Source: Carnobacterium_A sp036639135
Lineage (GTDB): Bacteria; Bacillota; Bacilli; Lactobacillales; Carnobacteriaceae
Direction of reading: 5' to 3'
DNA length: 8,716 bases
Assembly (NCBI GenBank): GCA_036639135.1
Contig: JAVWJE010000080.1
Span: 1-8,716 of the forward strand
Shown: piece after piece, positions 1 through 6,076 of the stretch
How positions within the stretch are numbered: position 1 is the first letter of the stretch
How the letters are laid out: every line of letters starts with the position of its first letter
Notes under the pieces: generated by a model
Seen by the model: the letters and a program-made list of their open reading frames with translations, nothing else
What the model was told of the DNA's origin: nothing
Database searches by the model: none
Made by a program: the position numbers and the translations under genes

Positions 1-1
1 T

Positions 2-982
2 TTAGCGTGTTTCTTTAAATTTTCTTTCAAAAAGTGGGCTGACAGATTTATTTTCATGAATCCGTTTAATAGCATCTGCCATTAAAGCACTAACACTTAT
101 TCCTGTAATTTTATCGATTTTTTTCTCTTCAGGAAGATAAATGGAATCTGTCACAACTAATTGTTTGATAACAGAATTTTGAATTCGCTCAATCGCAGGA
201 CCAGATAAAACTGGATGCGTACAACAAGCATAAACTTCCGTAGCTCCTGCTTCTGCTAAAGCTTGAGCAGCTAAAGTAATTGTTCCTGCCGTATCAATCA
301 TATCATCAATTAAGATACATTTTTTACCCTCAACTGATCCAATGATATTCATTACTTCTGCCACGTTGGCTTTTGGACGACGTTTGTCAATGATTGCGAT
401 TGGAGCCTTTAAGAATTCAGCTAACTTACGAGCACGAGTGACTCCACCATGATCAGGCGAAACAACGACTACGCCTTCTCCTTGAAGGTCACAGTCTAGG
501 AAGTAATTTGCTAACAAAGACGCTCCTAATAGATGATCCACTGGCATATCAAAGAATCCTTGGATTTGTGAAGCATGTAAGTCTAATGTCAGAATACGGT
601 CTGCTCCTGCAGCTGTAATCATGTTTGCGACTAATTTTGCAGTAATCGGCTCTCTTGAACGTGCTTTACGGTCTTGTCTAGCATATCCATAATAAGGAAT
701 AACTAAGTTTACTGTTTTTGCACTAGCTCGTTTTAATGCATCAATCATGATCAACATTTCCATTAAGTTATCATTTACTGGGCTGGAAGTTGATTGAATA
801 ATATAAACATGGTCCCCACGAATACTTTCTTCAATATTGATTCGAATTTCTCCATCGCTGAACTGATCCACTGAGAGTTTCCCTAATTCTACTCCTACTT
901 CACTAGCAATTTTCTCTGCTAATGGTTTGTTGGAGTTTAACGCAAAAATCTTTAACTTTGGATCGAAATAATGTTCTGACAT
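2..982 (-). CDS. prs: Ribose-phosphate pyrophosphokinase (PRPP synthetase)
   Basis: Cytosolic enzyme that transfers pyrophosphate from ATP to ribose 5-phosphate, giving PRPP for purine, pyrimidine, histidine, tryptophan and NAD synthesis. The product is 326 aa, close to the roughly 317 aa of the Bacillus class I enzyme. Visible motifs are the ATP-binding loop RQDRKARSR (about 102-110), the metal-binding signature DLHASQIQGFF (134-144, His136), the loop SPDHGGVTRAR (175-185), the catalytic KRR (200-202) and the PRPP loop LIDDMIDTAGT (224-234). I chose the ATG at 980-982 because GGAGGT lies four bases upstream (987-992). A TTG nine codons further up (1007-1009) lacks this support. The TAA stop is at 2-4, so the gene is complete. 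It lies 120 bases downstream of glmU, with no terminator between them and a possible promoter of its own. The family assignment is very secure. Confidence 0.98.
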   Translation of the reverse strand: MSEHYFDPKLKIFALNSNKPLAEKIASEVGVELGKLSVDQFSDGEIRINIEESIRGDHVYIIQSTSSPVNDNLMEMLIMIDALKRASAKTVNLVIPYYGYARQDRKARSREPITAKLVANMITAAGADRILTLDLHASQIQGFFDMPVDHLLGASLLANYFLDCDLQGEGVVVVSPDHGGVTRARKLAEFLKAPIAIIDKRRPKANVAEVMNIIGSVEGKKCILIDDMIDTAGTITLAAQALAEAGATEVYACCTHPVLSGPAIERIQNSVIKQLVVTDSIYLPEEKKIDKITGISVSALMADAIKRIHENKSVSPLFERKFKETR

Positions 983-1036
983 AGTGACCTCCACTTTCTT
1001 TATTTTCAAGAATATCCTTGTTTACAATTTAACTCA

Positions 1037-1065
1037 ATAGTATGCATTTTCAACAAATAAATCAA
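1037..1065 (-). promoter_or_regulatory. Possible sigma-A promoter of prs
   Basis: In the glmU-prs gap the minus strand carries TTGATT (1060-1065), a 17-base spacer and TACTAT (1037-1042), about 55 bases upstream of the prs ATG. The -10 element is only a 4/6 match. Because no terminator follows glmU, prs may be transcribed both from here and by readthrough. Confidence 0.45.
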
Positions 1066-1102
1066 GACAATTCTTAACTTCACTTAAATTTCACAAGTTA
1101 TT

Positions 1103-2470
1103 TTAATGTGGCAGTTTATTGTAGTAATCTAATTTATTTTCTTGACGTGCCCTAGCAATCGCCATAGCCTGTGTCGGAACATCTTTTGTAATGGTTGAAC
1201 CTGCAGCAATGTAAACATTTTCTTCAATCGTTAATGGAGCAATCAAATTTGCATTACATCCTATAAAAACGTTATTTCCTACGGTTGTTCGGAATTTATT
1301 TTTACCATCATAATTTACAAAGATTGTGCCACATCCAATATTAATATTTTCACCCAGATCAGCATCACCAATATAAGTTAAATGACCAACCTTAGTTGTT
1401 GAGCCAAGAGTTGCATTCTTAATTTCAACAAAGTTTCCTATATGAACAGATTCTCCAATATGACTGTTTGGACGAACATGACTGTAGGGTCCAACATTGC
1501 TATTTTTTTCCATTACCGAATCTTTCACAGTTGAATTCGTAACACGTACACCATCACCAATCGTACTATTAGCTATTTCAGAATGCGACCCAATGAAGCA
1601 ATCTTTTCCGATAATTGTGTTTCCTTTTAGCGAGACATTAGCTTCAATAATTGTGTCAGAACCAATCTTAACATCACTATCAATGTACGTAGTTGTAGGA
1701 TCGATCATTGTTACTCCATTTTGCATATGTCTTTTATTGATTCGTTCGCGCATTAATTGTGAAGCCTCAGATAATGCAACTCGGTCATTGACTCCTAATC
1801 CATCATGTTCGCTTCCCATTTTATAGGCATCAACAATTTCATTTTGCTTTTTAAGTATTTCGATAACGTCAGGCAAGTAATATTCTCCTTGAGAATTATC
1901 ATTACCAACTTGTGAAAGAGTTTCGAATAACAAGCGGTTATCAAAGCAATAGGTTCCTGTGTTGACTTCTTGAACCAATTTTTCTATTTCATTCGCATCT
2001 TTTTGTTCAACAATTTTTTCCACTGAGTTTTGTTCGTTTCGAATAACACGACCATATCCTGTTGGGTTTTGAGCATGAGCAGTTAAAATAGTAGCTTTTG
2101 CGCCCTTTTCTTGGTGGTAATCAAATAAGTTGTTTAATGTTTCTGCTGTTAATAAAGGTGTATCTCCACAGATAACTAAAGTAATCCCTTCTTTGTCTTT
2201 CAAATGAGTCTCTGCTTGTATTACCGCGTGTCCCGTACCTAATTGCTCTTCTTGTATTGCATAATTTGTTCGATTACCTAAGTAGTCTTTAACCTTCTCC
2301 GCACCAAACCCTACAATTGTAACAATTTCACTTGCGCCTGTTGCTTCTACTTGATCGATTACATGTCCAACCATTGGTTTACCTGCAACTGGATGCAAAA
2401 CTTTATACAACTTTGATTTCATACGTGAGCCTTGACCTGCCGCTAGTACGACTGCATATCTTTGTGTCAT
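1103..2470 (-). CDS. glmU: Bifunctional UDP-N-acetylglucosamine pyrophosphorylase / glucosamine-1-phosphate N-acetyltransferase
   Basis: Makes UDP-GlcNAc for peptidoglycan and teichoic acids in two steps: acetylation of glucosamine 1-phosphate with acetyl-CoA, then uridylyl transfer from UTP. The length of 455 aa is typical. Residues 1-230 form the nucleotidyltransferase domain, with LAAGQGSRMKSK (9-20), Lys23 in the YKVLH segment and GDTPLL (102-107, Asp103 for metal). From about 250 to the end run left-handed beta-helix hexapeptide repeats (IGSD, IGKD, IGDG and similar). The acetyltransferase part keeps VGHLTYIGD (361-369) with His363 and NYDGKNKF (386-393). The ATG at 2468-2470 has GGAGGT seven bases upstream. 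The gene has a good promoter of its own (2574-2602), is divergent from the cupin gene and is followed by prs. The Ser in GQGSRM, where Thr is common, is a conservative change. No defect is visible. Confidence 0.98.
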   Translation of the reverse strand: MTQRYAVVLAAGQGSRMKSKLYKVLHPVAGKPMVGHVIDQVEATGASEIVTIVGFGAEKVKDYLGNRTNYAIQEEQLGTGHAVIQAETHLKDKEGITLVICGDTPLLTAETLNNLFDYHQEKGAKATILTAHAQNPTGYGRVIRNEQNSVEKIVEQKDANEIEKLVQEVNTGTYCFDNRLLFETLSQVGNDNSQGEYYLPDVIEILKKQNEIVDAYKMGSEHDGLGVNDRVALSEASQLMRERINKRHMQNGVTMIDPTTTYIDSDVKIGSDTIIEANVSLKGNTIIGKDCFIGSHSEIANSTIGDGVRVTNSTVKDSVMEKNSNVGPYSHVRPNSHIGESVHIGNFVEIKNATLGSTTKVGHLTYIGDADLGENINIGCGTIFVNYDGKNKFRTTVGNNVFIGCNANLIAPLTIEENVYIAAGSTITKDVPTQAMAIARARQENKLDYYNKLPH

Positions 2471-2573
2471 TTAAGTAACCTCCATCCATACTTTCTATTT
2501 GTTAAACGTAGCTTCTTTTTAATTGCCCATTATTTTATCATTTTTTTATTTTCGTCTTCATTCTAACTACTCA

Positions 2574-2602
2574 ATAATAGCTTAAAAAACGTGTCTTTTC
2601 AA
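2574..2602 (-). promoter_or_regulatory. Sigma-A promoter of glmU (and probably prs)
   Basis: The minus strand reads TTGAAA (2597-2602), 17 bases, then TATTAT (2574-2579): a 5/6 match at -10 and 4/6 at -35 with ideal spacing. Initiation near 2567 would give a 5' leader of roughly 97 bases. The spacer and -35 are covered by an imperfect inverted repeat (2580-2604), noted separately. Confidence 0.65.
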
Positions 2603-2687
2603 GCGCAATCCCCATTCTTTGCCTTCCTTTTAAAGTAATCGTTCAATTTATCTTACTACAATTATTGATTCATATTTTTTAAAACTG

Positions 2688-2714
2688 TTGTCTTAGTATC
2701 TATTCTTGTATACT
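2688..2714 (+). promoter_or_regulatory. Possible sigma-A promoter of the cupin gene
   Basis: The plus strand carries TATACT (2709-2714), 33 bases upstream of the ATG. The best -35 is TTGTCT (2688-2693) with a short spacer of 15 bases. The -10 is convincing and the -35 is weak. It is divergent from the glmU promoter, the two -35 regions lying about 85 bases apart. Confidence 0.45.
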
Positions 2715-2746
2715 AATAGAAATGATAATAAAAGGAGGAGCATAAT

Positions 2747-3253
2747 ATGAATCAAAAATCAGAACAGTATTGGGTAAATCATCTAGAATTATCCCCTCAT
2801 CCTGAAGGTGGCTTCTTTAAATCTGTTTCTCAGCCTGCTGAAATGTATGAAGTTAAAGAAGGGCTAGAAAGACCTTTATACACGAGTATATATTTTCTAT
2901 TGAACAAAGAAAGCCCTTCGCATTTCCATCGTTTAAAATCAGATGAAGTTTGGTATTTTCATGCGGGTGATTCTTTAACTATCCATATGTTGTATCCTGA
3001 TGGACGTTATGATCAAGTAAATTTAGGCGATACACTTGAAAACAATGAGACTTTGCAATTTACTGTTCCTAAAGGTGTTATTTTCGGTTCAAGCGTCGAA
3101 GGTCATGGAAGCTACTCTTTAGTTAGTTGCATGGTTTCTCCTGGTTTTGATTATGAAGATTTTGAATTGTTTACACAAGCTGAACTATTTAAAGTCTATC
3201 CACAGCACGAATCAGTTATTAAAAAATTAGCTTTTGAAACTTTGCCTGACTAA
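2747..3253 (+). CDS. Cupin family protein (Cupin_5 / DUF985)
   Basis: A 168-aa, probably soluble protein with no signal peptide or membrane segment. It shows the hallmarks of the DUF985/Cupin_5 family: HPEGGFF (18-24), a conserved STxIYFLL-like strand (here TSIYFLL, 46-52), the cupin core SHFHRLKSDEVWYFHAGD (58-75) with His59, His61 and Glu67 placed like cupin ligands, LGDTLENNETLQFTVPKG (93-110), and the end signature SPGFDYEDFEL (131-141). Family members are small beta-barrels. Some bind metal or a small ligand, but no general reaction is established, so I assign none. The ATG follows AGGAGG (2733-2738) at eight bases. It is the only plus-strand gene here: divergent from glmU, convergent with purR and apparently monocistronic. 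Bacillus has ridA and spoVG at this place between purR and glmU. Confidence 0.9.
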   Translation: MNQKSEQYWVNHLELSPHPEGGFFKSVSQPAEMYEVKEGLERPLYTSIYFLLNKESPSHFHRLKSDEVWYFHAGDSLTIHMLYPDGRYDQVNLGDTLENNETLQFTVPKGVIFGSSVEGHGSYSLVSCMVSPGFDYEDFELFTQAELFKVYPQHESVIKKLAFETLPD

Positions 3254-3317
3254 TAACTTACATTCATATTTTTAAAAAAACGACTCCTTTTCTATAGGTA
3301 AATAAATACACAAAAAA

Positions 3318-3359
3318 ATAAACGTGAATTTGCATTCTCAAGCGCAAATCCACGTTTAT
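3318..3359. terminator. Bidirectional terminator between cupin gene and purR
   Basis: A long inverted repeat pairs ATAAACGTG (3318-3326) with CACGTTTAT (3351-3359). After one A/C mismatch, ATTTGC (3328-3333) pairs with GCAAAT (3344-3349), leaving a loop of ten bases. On the plus strand ATATTTTTTT follows at 3361-3370, so it can end cupin transcription. On the minus strand the complement of the A run at 3312-3318 provides a T tract, so it can also end purR. Confidence 0.88.
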
Positions 3360-3415
3360 AATATTTTTTTATCTTATTGGTATTCATCATTTTTATGTTA
3401 ACTGTTTCACAGCTA

Positions 3416-4243
3416 CTATATTTCGTCTTTGTTAAAGTAATTTCCAGGAGTCACATGGATCGTCTTATCACGAATATCTACCTCATCCACGCACAACAAT
3501 GATGTGTAATCTTCAATCATCCTGTTGCCACTAAAGGTCGATTCTGCAAAGACAGTTACACCAACTAGTTGAGCTTCGAATTCTTCAATCAGACTCTTCA
3601 TACCATTGACAGTGCCGCCGCCTTTCATGAAATCGTCCACAATTAACACACGAGATCCTCTTTTTAGACTACGCTTAGATAACTCCATTTTTTCTATTCT
3701 TTCAGAAGAACCTGAAACATAATTAATGCTTACGGTTGATCCTTCTGTAATTTTAGAATCACGTCGCACCATTACAAATGGAACGTTTAAAAAGCTCGCT
3801 ACGGCTTGAGCAATCGGCACTCCTTTTGTAGCGACAGTCATAACAGCATCGATTGAATCATGAAGGTATTGAGAAGCAATTATTTTTCCAATTTGGCGTA
3901 ATGTTTGTGGTTCTCCTAATAGATCTGATAGATAAACGTACCCACCTGGTAATAAACGATTCGCCTCCGACAAACGGATACACATCTCTTCAACAAATTC
4001 TCTTGCTTCTTCTTTACCTGTCTCAGGGATATAACGTACGCCTCCCGCTGCTCCAGGAACCGTTTCTAGCGTGCCTGTTCCACGCTCTTTAAATGTCTTC
4101 TTAACAATAGATAAATCTTCACTGATAGAGGACTTGGCAGAATTATAACGATTTGCAAAATAAGTTAAAGAAACTAACTTATGTGGTTTTTCTAATAAAT
4201 AGCGAGTCATATCAATTAATCGTTCACTTCTTTTTACTTTCAA
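3416..4243 (-). CDS. purR: PurR, PRPP-responsive purine transcription regulator
   Basis: DNA-binding regulator of purine genes that senses PRPP. It represses the pur operon in Bacillus and activates it in Lactococcus. An N-terminal winged helix (about 1-74) is followed by a phosphoribosyltransferase-like domain with TVATKGVP (136-143), TEGSTVSINYVSGSS (166-180) and the PRPP-binding loop VLIVDDFMKGGGT (199-211; Asp203, Asp204, Lys207). I chose the TTG at 4241-4243, giving 275 aa. GAGGTG (4250-4255) lies six bases upstream, and the product MKVKRSERLIDM aligns end to end with Bacillus MKFRRSGRLVDL, keeping the same numbering of the PRPP loop. An in-frame GTG at 4250-4252 would add three residues but sits inside that Shine-Dalgarno. 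The upstream PurBox suggests autoregulation. It stands alone between two terminators. Confidence 0.96.
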   Translation of the reverse strand: MKVKRSERLIDMTRYLLEKPHKLVSLTYFANRYNSAKSSISEDLSIVKKTFKERGTGTLETVPGAAGGVRYIPETGKEEAREFVEEMCIRLSEANRLLPGGYVYLSDLLGEPQTLRQIGKIIASQYLHDSIDAVMTVATKGVPIAQAVASFLNVPFVMVRRDSKITEGSTVSINYVSGSSERIEKMELSKRSLKRGSRVLIVDDFMKGGGTVNGMKSLIEEFEAQLVGVTVFAESTFSGNRMIEDYTSLLCVDEVDIRDKTIHVTPGNYFNKDEI

Positions 4244-4249
4244 CTCTTT

Positions 4250-4255
4250 CACCTC
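4250..4255 (-). promoter_or_regulatory. Ribosome binding site setting the purR TTG start
   Basis: GAGGTG on the minus strand, followed by AAAGAG and then TTG. It gives proper spacing (six bases) for the TTG at 4243. It overlaps the alternative GTG, which has no Shine-Dalgarno at a workable distance. Confidence 0.7.
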
Positions 4256-4299
4256 ATCATAATGTACTTTTTAGTTTAATTGTTTGAATGGTTGTGTTC

Positions 4300-4305
4300 A
4301 TTATA
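4300..4305 (-). promoter_or_regulatory. Likely -10 element of the purR promoter
   Basis: A perfect TATAAT on the minus strand, 57 bases upstream of the TTG start, with no recognisable -35 at 16-18 bases (TACCTT at 17). A consensus -10 with a missing -35 would suit an activator-dependent promoter. An alternative -10, TATACT, lies at 4342-4347 and would put the PurBox inside its spacer. Confidence 0.45.
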
Positions 4306-4352
4306 ATCATATTTAATTAAAAAAGGTAGTCATTTCTGTTAAGTATAGTAAA

Positions 4353-4365
4353 ATTGTTCGTTTTT
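4353..4365 (-). promoter_or_regulatory. PurBox (PurR operator) upstream of purR
   Basis: The minus strand reads AAAAACGAACAAT, a 12/13 match to the PurBox consensus AWWWCCGAACWWT with the central CGAAC intact. It lies about 110 bases upstream of purR and about 50 bases upstream of the TATAAT at 4300. This is consistent with PurR controlling its own gene. Whether it activates or represses depends on which -10 is used. Confidence 0.65.
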
Positions 4366-4381
4366 GTTATTATTTTCTCAT

Positions 4382-4407
4382 AAAAAAAAGCGAATTTTCG
4401 AATTCGC
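4382..4407 (-). terminator. Rho-independent terminator of adcCB
   Basis: On the minus strand GCGAATT (4401-4407) pairs perfectly with AATTCGC (4390-4396) around a CGAA tetraloop, followed directly by eight T (4382-4389). It lies 15 bases past the adcB stop. Confidence 0.9.
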
Positions 4408-4421
4408 AGTTTTTCAAGCTA

Positions 4422-5255
4422 TTAAACTCGTCGGCTTTTTTTGTATCTTAATTGATTAACTAGTTTTTTTAGAATGGTTGTAATAATAAAAATAACAATA
4501 AATATTAAAGTTATTGTTGCTCCTGGCGGTGTTCCAAATTGATACGAAACTGTTAAACCAGTAAACATCCCAATAAGACCAATGATAATTCCTACCAAAA
4601 TGACTAAGTTGAAACTTTTGCTCAACCTCATTGCAATTGCTGCAGGCAAAATAATGATAGCTGAGACCAATAACGCTCCTACAATAGGCATAATAACCGC
4701 AATCGTAATACCTGTGATCACATTAAAAATAATAGACATAAACTTCACTGGCAAACCTGCTGTATAGGCTGTATCTTCATCAAAAGTCAAAACGTACATT
4801 GGTTTACGAAAGACTAAGAACAATCCGACCACCAACACGAAAAGAAAGAGCAATAAACGTACTTGAGCAAAGTTAATGGTTACGATTGAACCAAATAAGT
4901 ATTGTTGTATACTTGTATTCGTTCCACCTTCGTTCAAACTCATTAGCACTAAGGCAATTGCCATTCCAGCAGACATCAAAATTGCAATAGAAATTTCTGA
5001 ATACGATTTGTAGAGCATTCGTATATAATCTATTGATACAGCTGCAATAACAACAACAACTAATGTCATGAGTGTAGGATTAACATTTAACAACAAACCT
5101 AACGCAATACCTGCTAAAGAGATATGCGATAATGTATCAGCCATCAATGATTGACGCCTAAGAATTAGAAAAAGACCCAGGATTGGAGCAATGACCGCTA
5201 TTAAGAATGAAGCTTGGAAGGCTCTTTGCATGAATCCATAGAAAAACATCTCCAA
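4422..5255 (-). CDS. adcB: Zinc ABC transporter permease (AdcB/ZnuB family)
   Basis: Integral membrane permease of the ABC-3 (metal) type, forming the channel of a high-affinity zinc importer with the AdcC ATPase and an extracellular zinc-binding lipoprotein. The 277-aa protein is almost entirely hydrophobic, with about eight membrane segments (roughly 14-33, 46-58, 61-77, 90-107, 131-149, 172-206 as two, 215-236, 246-263). It contains the family segment RRQSLMADTLSHISLAGIAL (33-52) and a basic tail LRYKKSRRV. The start is a TTG (5253-5255), seven bases after AAAGGAGG (5263-5270). An ATG two codons later would be 13 bases from it. The start lies inside adcC, so the two are translationally coupled. 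The substrate zinc is inferred from the family, from the partner ATPase and from the upstream Zur box; manganese permeases are related. No adcA is nearby. Confidence 0.92.
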   Translation of the reverse strand: MEMFFYGFMQRAFQASFLIAVIAPILGLFLILRRQSLMADTLSHISLAGIALGLLLNVNPTLMTLVVVVIAAVSIDYIRMLYKSYSEISIAILMSAGMAIALVLMSLNEGGTNTSIQQYLFGSIVTINFAQVRLLLFLFVLVVGLFLVFRKPMYVLTFDEDTAYTAGLPVKFMSIIFNVITGITIAVIMPIVGALLVSAIIILPAAIAMRLSKSFNLVILVGIIIGLIGMFTGLTVSYQFGTPPGATITLIFIVIFIITTILKKLVNQLRYKKSRRV

Positions 5256-5908
5256 GGTGAATCCTCCTTTCTAATAAGTTGAATATGACGATCTGCATAC
5301 TGCTTAATGTCCTCATGATCGTGAGTAACCATTAATATACCTTTGCCATGAACTTTACTGTTATGTTTCAATAACTCATAAAATTCTCGACGCGAATCAA
5401 GATCCATTCCCGTCGTAGGTTCATCTAGTACAAAAAGATCTGGATCCGTAGCAAAAATCCGAGCTAACGAAATACGTTGTTTCTGCCCACCTGATAGTTC
5501 TCCAATTTTTTTGTGCCTCATATCCCACATGCCAACAGATTTTAATGCACGTTCAACGTGCTCTTTATCTTCTGCATTTAATTTTTTAAACCACTTGCCT
5601 CTTTGGTATCGTCCGGAACGGACTAATTCTAAGACTGTACTAGGAAATCCAGCATTAAATGAAGCAACCTGTTGGGGAATATATCCAATAGCTAACTTCT
5701 CATTTCTTTCATTTACTAAAGAAAGAGAAGCCGTTCCTTTATTTGGTGTTAATAAACCTAGTATGTTGCGAAGTAAAGTTGATTTAGCAGCACCGTTTTC
5801 ACCCGTTAGCATGACAAATTCACCTGGATCAACTGTAAAAGAAATATTTTCTAAGACCGGCTCTTCGTCATAATAGAAAGATAAATCTTTAACTTCAATA
5901 TAATGCAT
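5201..5908 (-). CDS. adcC: Zinc ABC transporter ATP-binding protein (AdcC/ZnuC family)
   Basis: Cytosolic ATPase that energises zinc uptake through AdcB. The 235-aa protein has a full ABC domain: Walker A GENGAAKST (36-44), Q-loop IPQQVASFNAGFPSTV (77-92), signature LSGGQKQR (138-145), Walker B LFVLDEP (158-164) and switch MVTHD (193-197). Ala replaces the usual Gly before the Walker A Lys. As I recall this is normal for the streptococcal AdcC branch, so it is not a defect, and it supports zinc as substrate. The tail DSPWRCF is also shared with that branch. Three ATG codons stand in a row (5906-5914). I chose the third because AGGA is then eight bases away and the product MHYIEV matches the family start; the middle one is possible. 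The end overlaps adcB by 55 bases. A Zur box lies about 100 bases upstream. Confidence 0.93.
   Translation of the reverse strand: MHYIEVKDLSFYYDEEPVLENISFTVDPGEFVMLTGENGAAKSTLLRNILGLLTPNKGTASLSLVNERNEKLAIGYIPQQVASFNAGFPSTVLELVRSGRYQRGKWFKKLNAEDKEHVERALKSVGMWDMRHKKIGELSGGQKQRISLARIFATDPDLFVLDEPTTGMDLDSRREFYELLKHNSKVHGKGILMVTHDHEDIKQYADRHIQLIRKEDSPWRCFSMDSCKEPSKLHS
5263..5270 (-). promoter_or_regulatory. Ribosome binding site of adcB inside adcC
   Basis: AAAGGAGG on the minus strand, within the adcC reading frame, seven bases before the TTG at 5255. It is the evidence for the non-ATG start of adcB. Confidence 0.7.
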
Positions 5909-6010
5909 CATCATCGTCCTTTCGTATTTTATTCTTACGTACAAAATGTACTATTGCTGTCACTAGACATTTTGATGGCTTTTCTTTTATATTTAACTTT
6001 AACTTCTCTT

Positions 6011-6031
6011 AAATCGTAATGATTACTCTTT
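6011..6031 (-). promoter_or_regulatory. Zur box (zinc repressor operator) of adcCB
   Basis: The plus strand from 6011 reads AAATCGTAATGATTAC followed by TCTTT. This matches the Bacillus-type Zur consensus (7-1-7 core TCGTAATNATTACGA with A/T flanks) at 19 of 21 positions; only two bases of the right half differ. It lies about 100 bases upstream of adcC, downstream of or overlapping the candidate promoters, as expected for zinc-dependent repression by a Fur-family Zur. No AdcR-type TTAAC-GTTAA palindrome was seen. Confidence 0.82.
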
Positions 6032-6046
6032 AGAAATTACTTTAGT

Positions 6047-6075
6047 AGCTTATCATTACTACTATTATTCGTCAA
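6047..6075 (-). promoter_or_regulatory. Candidate promoter of adcCB
   Basis: The minus strand has TTGACG (6070-6075), 17 bases, then TAAGCT (6047-6052). The -35 is strong and the -10 keeps only the T, A and final T. Initiation near 6040 would place the Zur box at about +10 to +30. An alternative uses TATAAA (5986-5991) with a -35 overlapping the Zur box. Both arrangements allow repression. Confidence 0.4.
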
Positions 6076-6076
6076 G

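Noticed and set aside
36..44. Ala in place of Gly in the AdcC Walker A motif (residues 36-44, GENGAAKST) as a possible dead ATPase
   Set aside because: As I recall, the same GENGAAK sequence is usual in streptococcal AdcC, and all other ABC motifs are intact. The coordinates given here are residue numbers.
1497..1826. Plus-strand open frame of 109 codons
   Set aside because: It lies wholly inside glmU on the opposite strand, has no ribosome binding site and shows no recognisable protein. It is a shadow of glmU; the plus-strand frames at 3853-4092, 4582-4767 and 5511-5873 were dropped for the same reason.
2576..2620. Possible 14-codon minus-strand leader peptide (MGIALEKTRF...) after a GGAAGG
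   Set aside because: It covers the glmU promoter itself, so it would not be on the glmU transcript. The ribosome binding site is imperfect and no promoter of its own is visible.
2600..3347. Shared TCAAGCGCAA in the glmU promoter region and in the cupin/purR terminator
   Set aside because: A pair of identical 10-mers is expected many times by chance in 8.7 kb, and each copy is explained by its own promoter or terminator.
4386..4398. Second, inverted PurBox-like sequence (AAAAAGCGAATTTT region) facing the one at 4353-4365
   Set aside because: It matches 11/13 only because the adcB terminator stem and its A run supply CGAA and A/T flanks. The gap of 20 bases differs from the 16-17 known for Bacillus box pairs. 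The terminator explains it better.
5942..5944. TTG start adding 12 residues to AdcC
   Set aside because: No ribosome binding site precedes it. AAAGGA stands directly before the ATG triplet, and the third ATG matches the family N-terminus.
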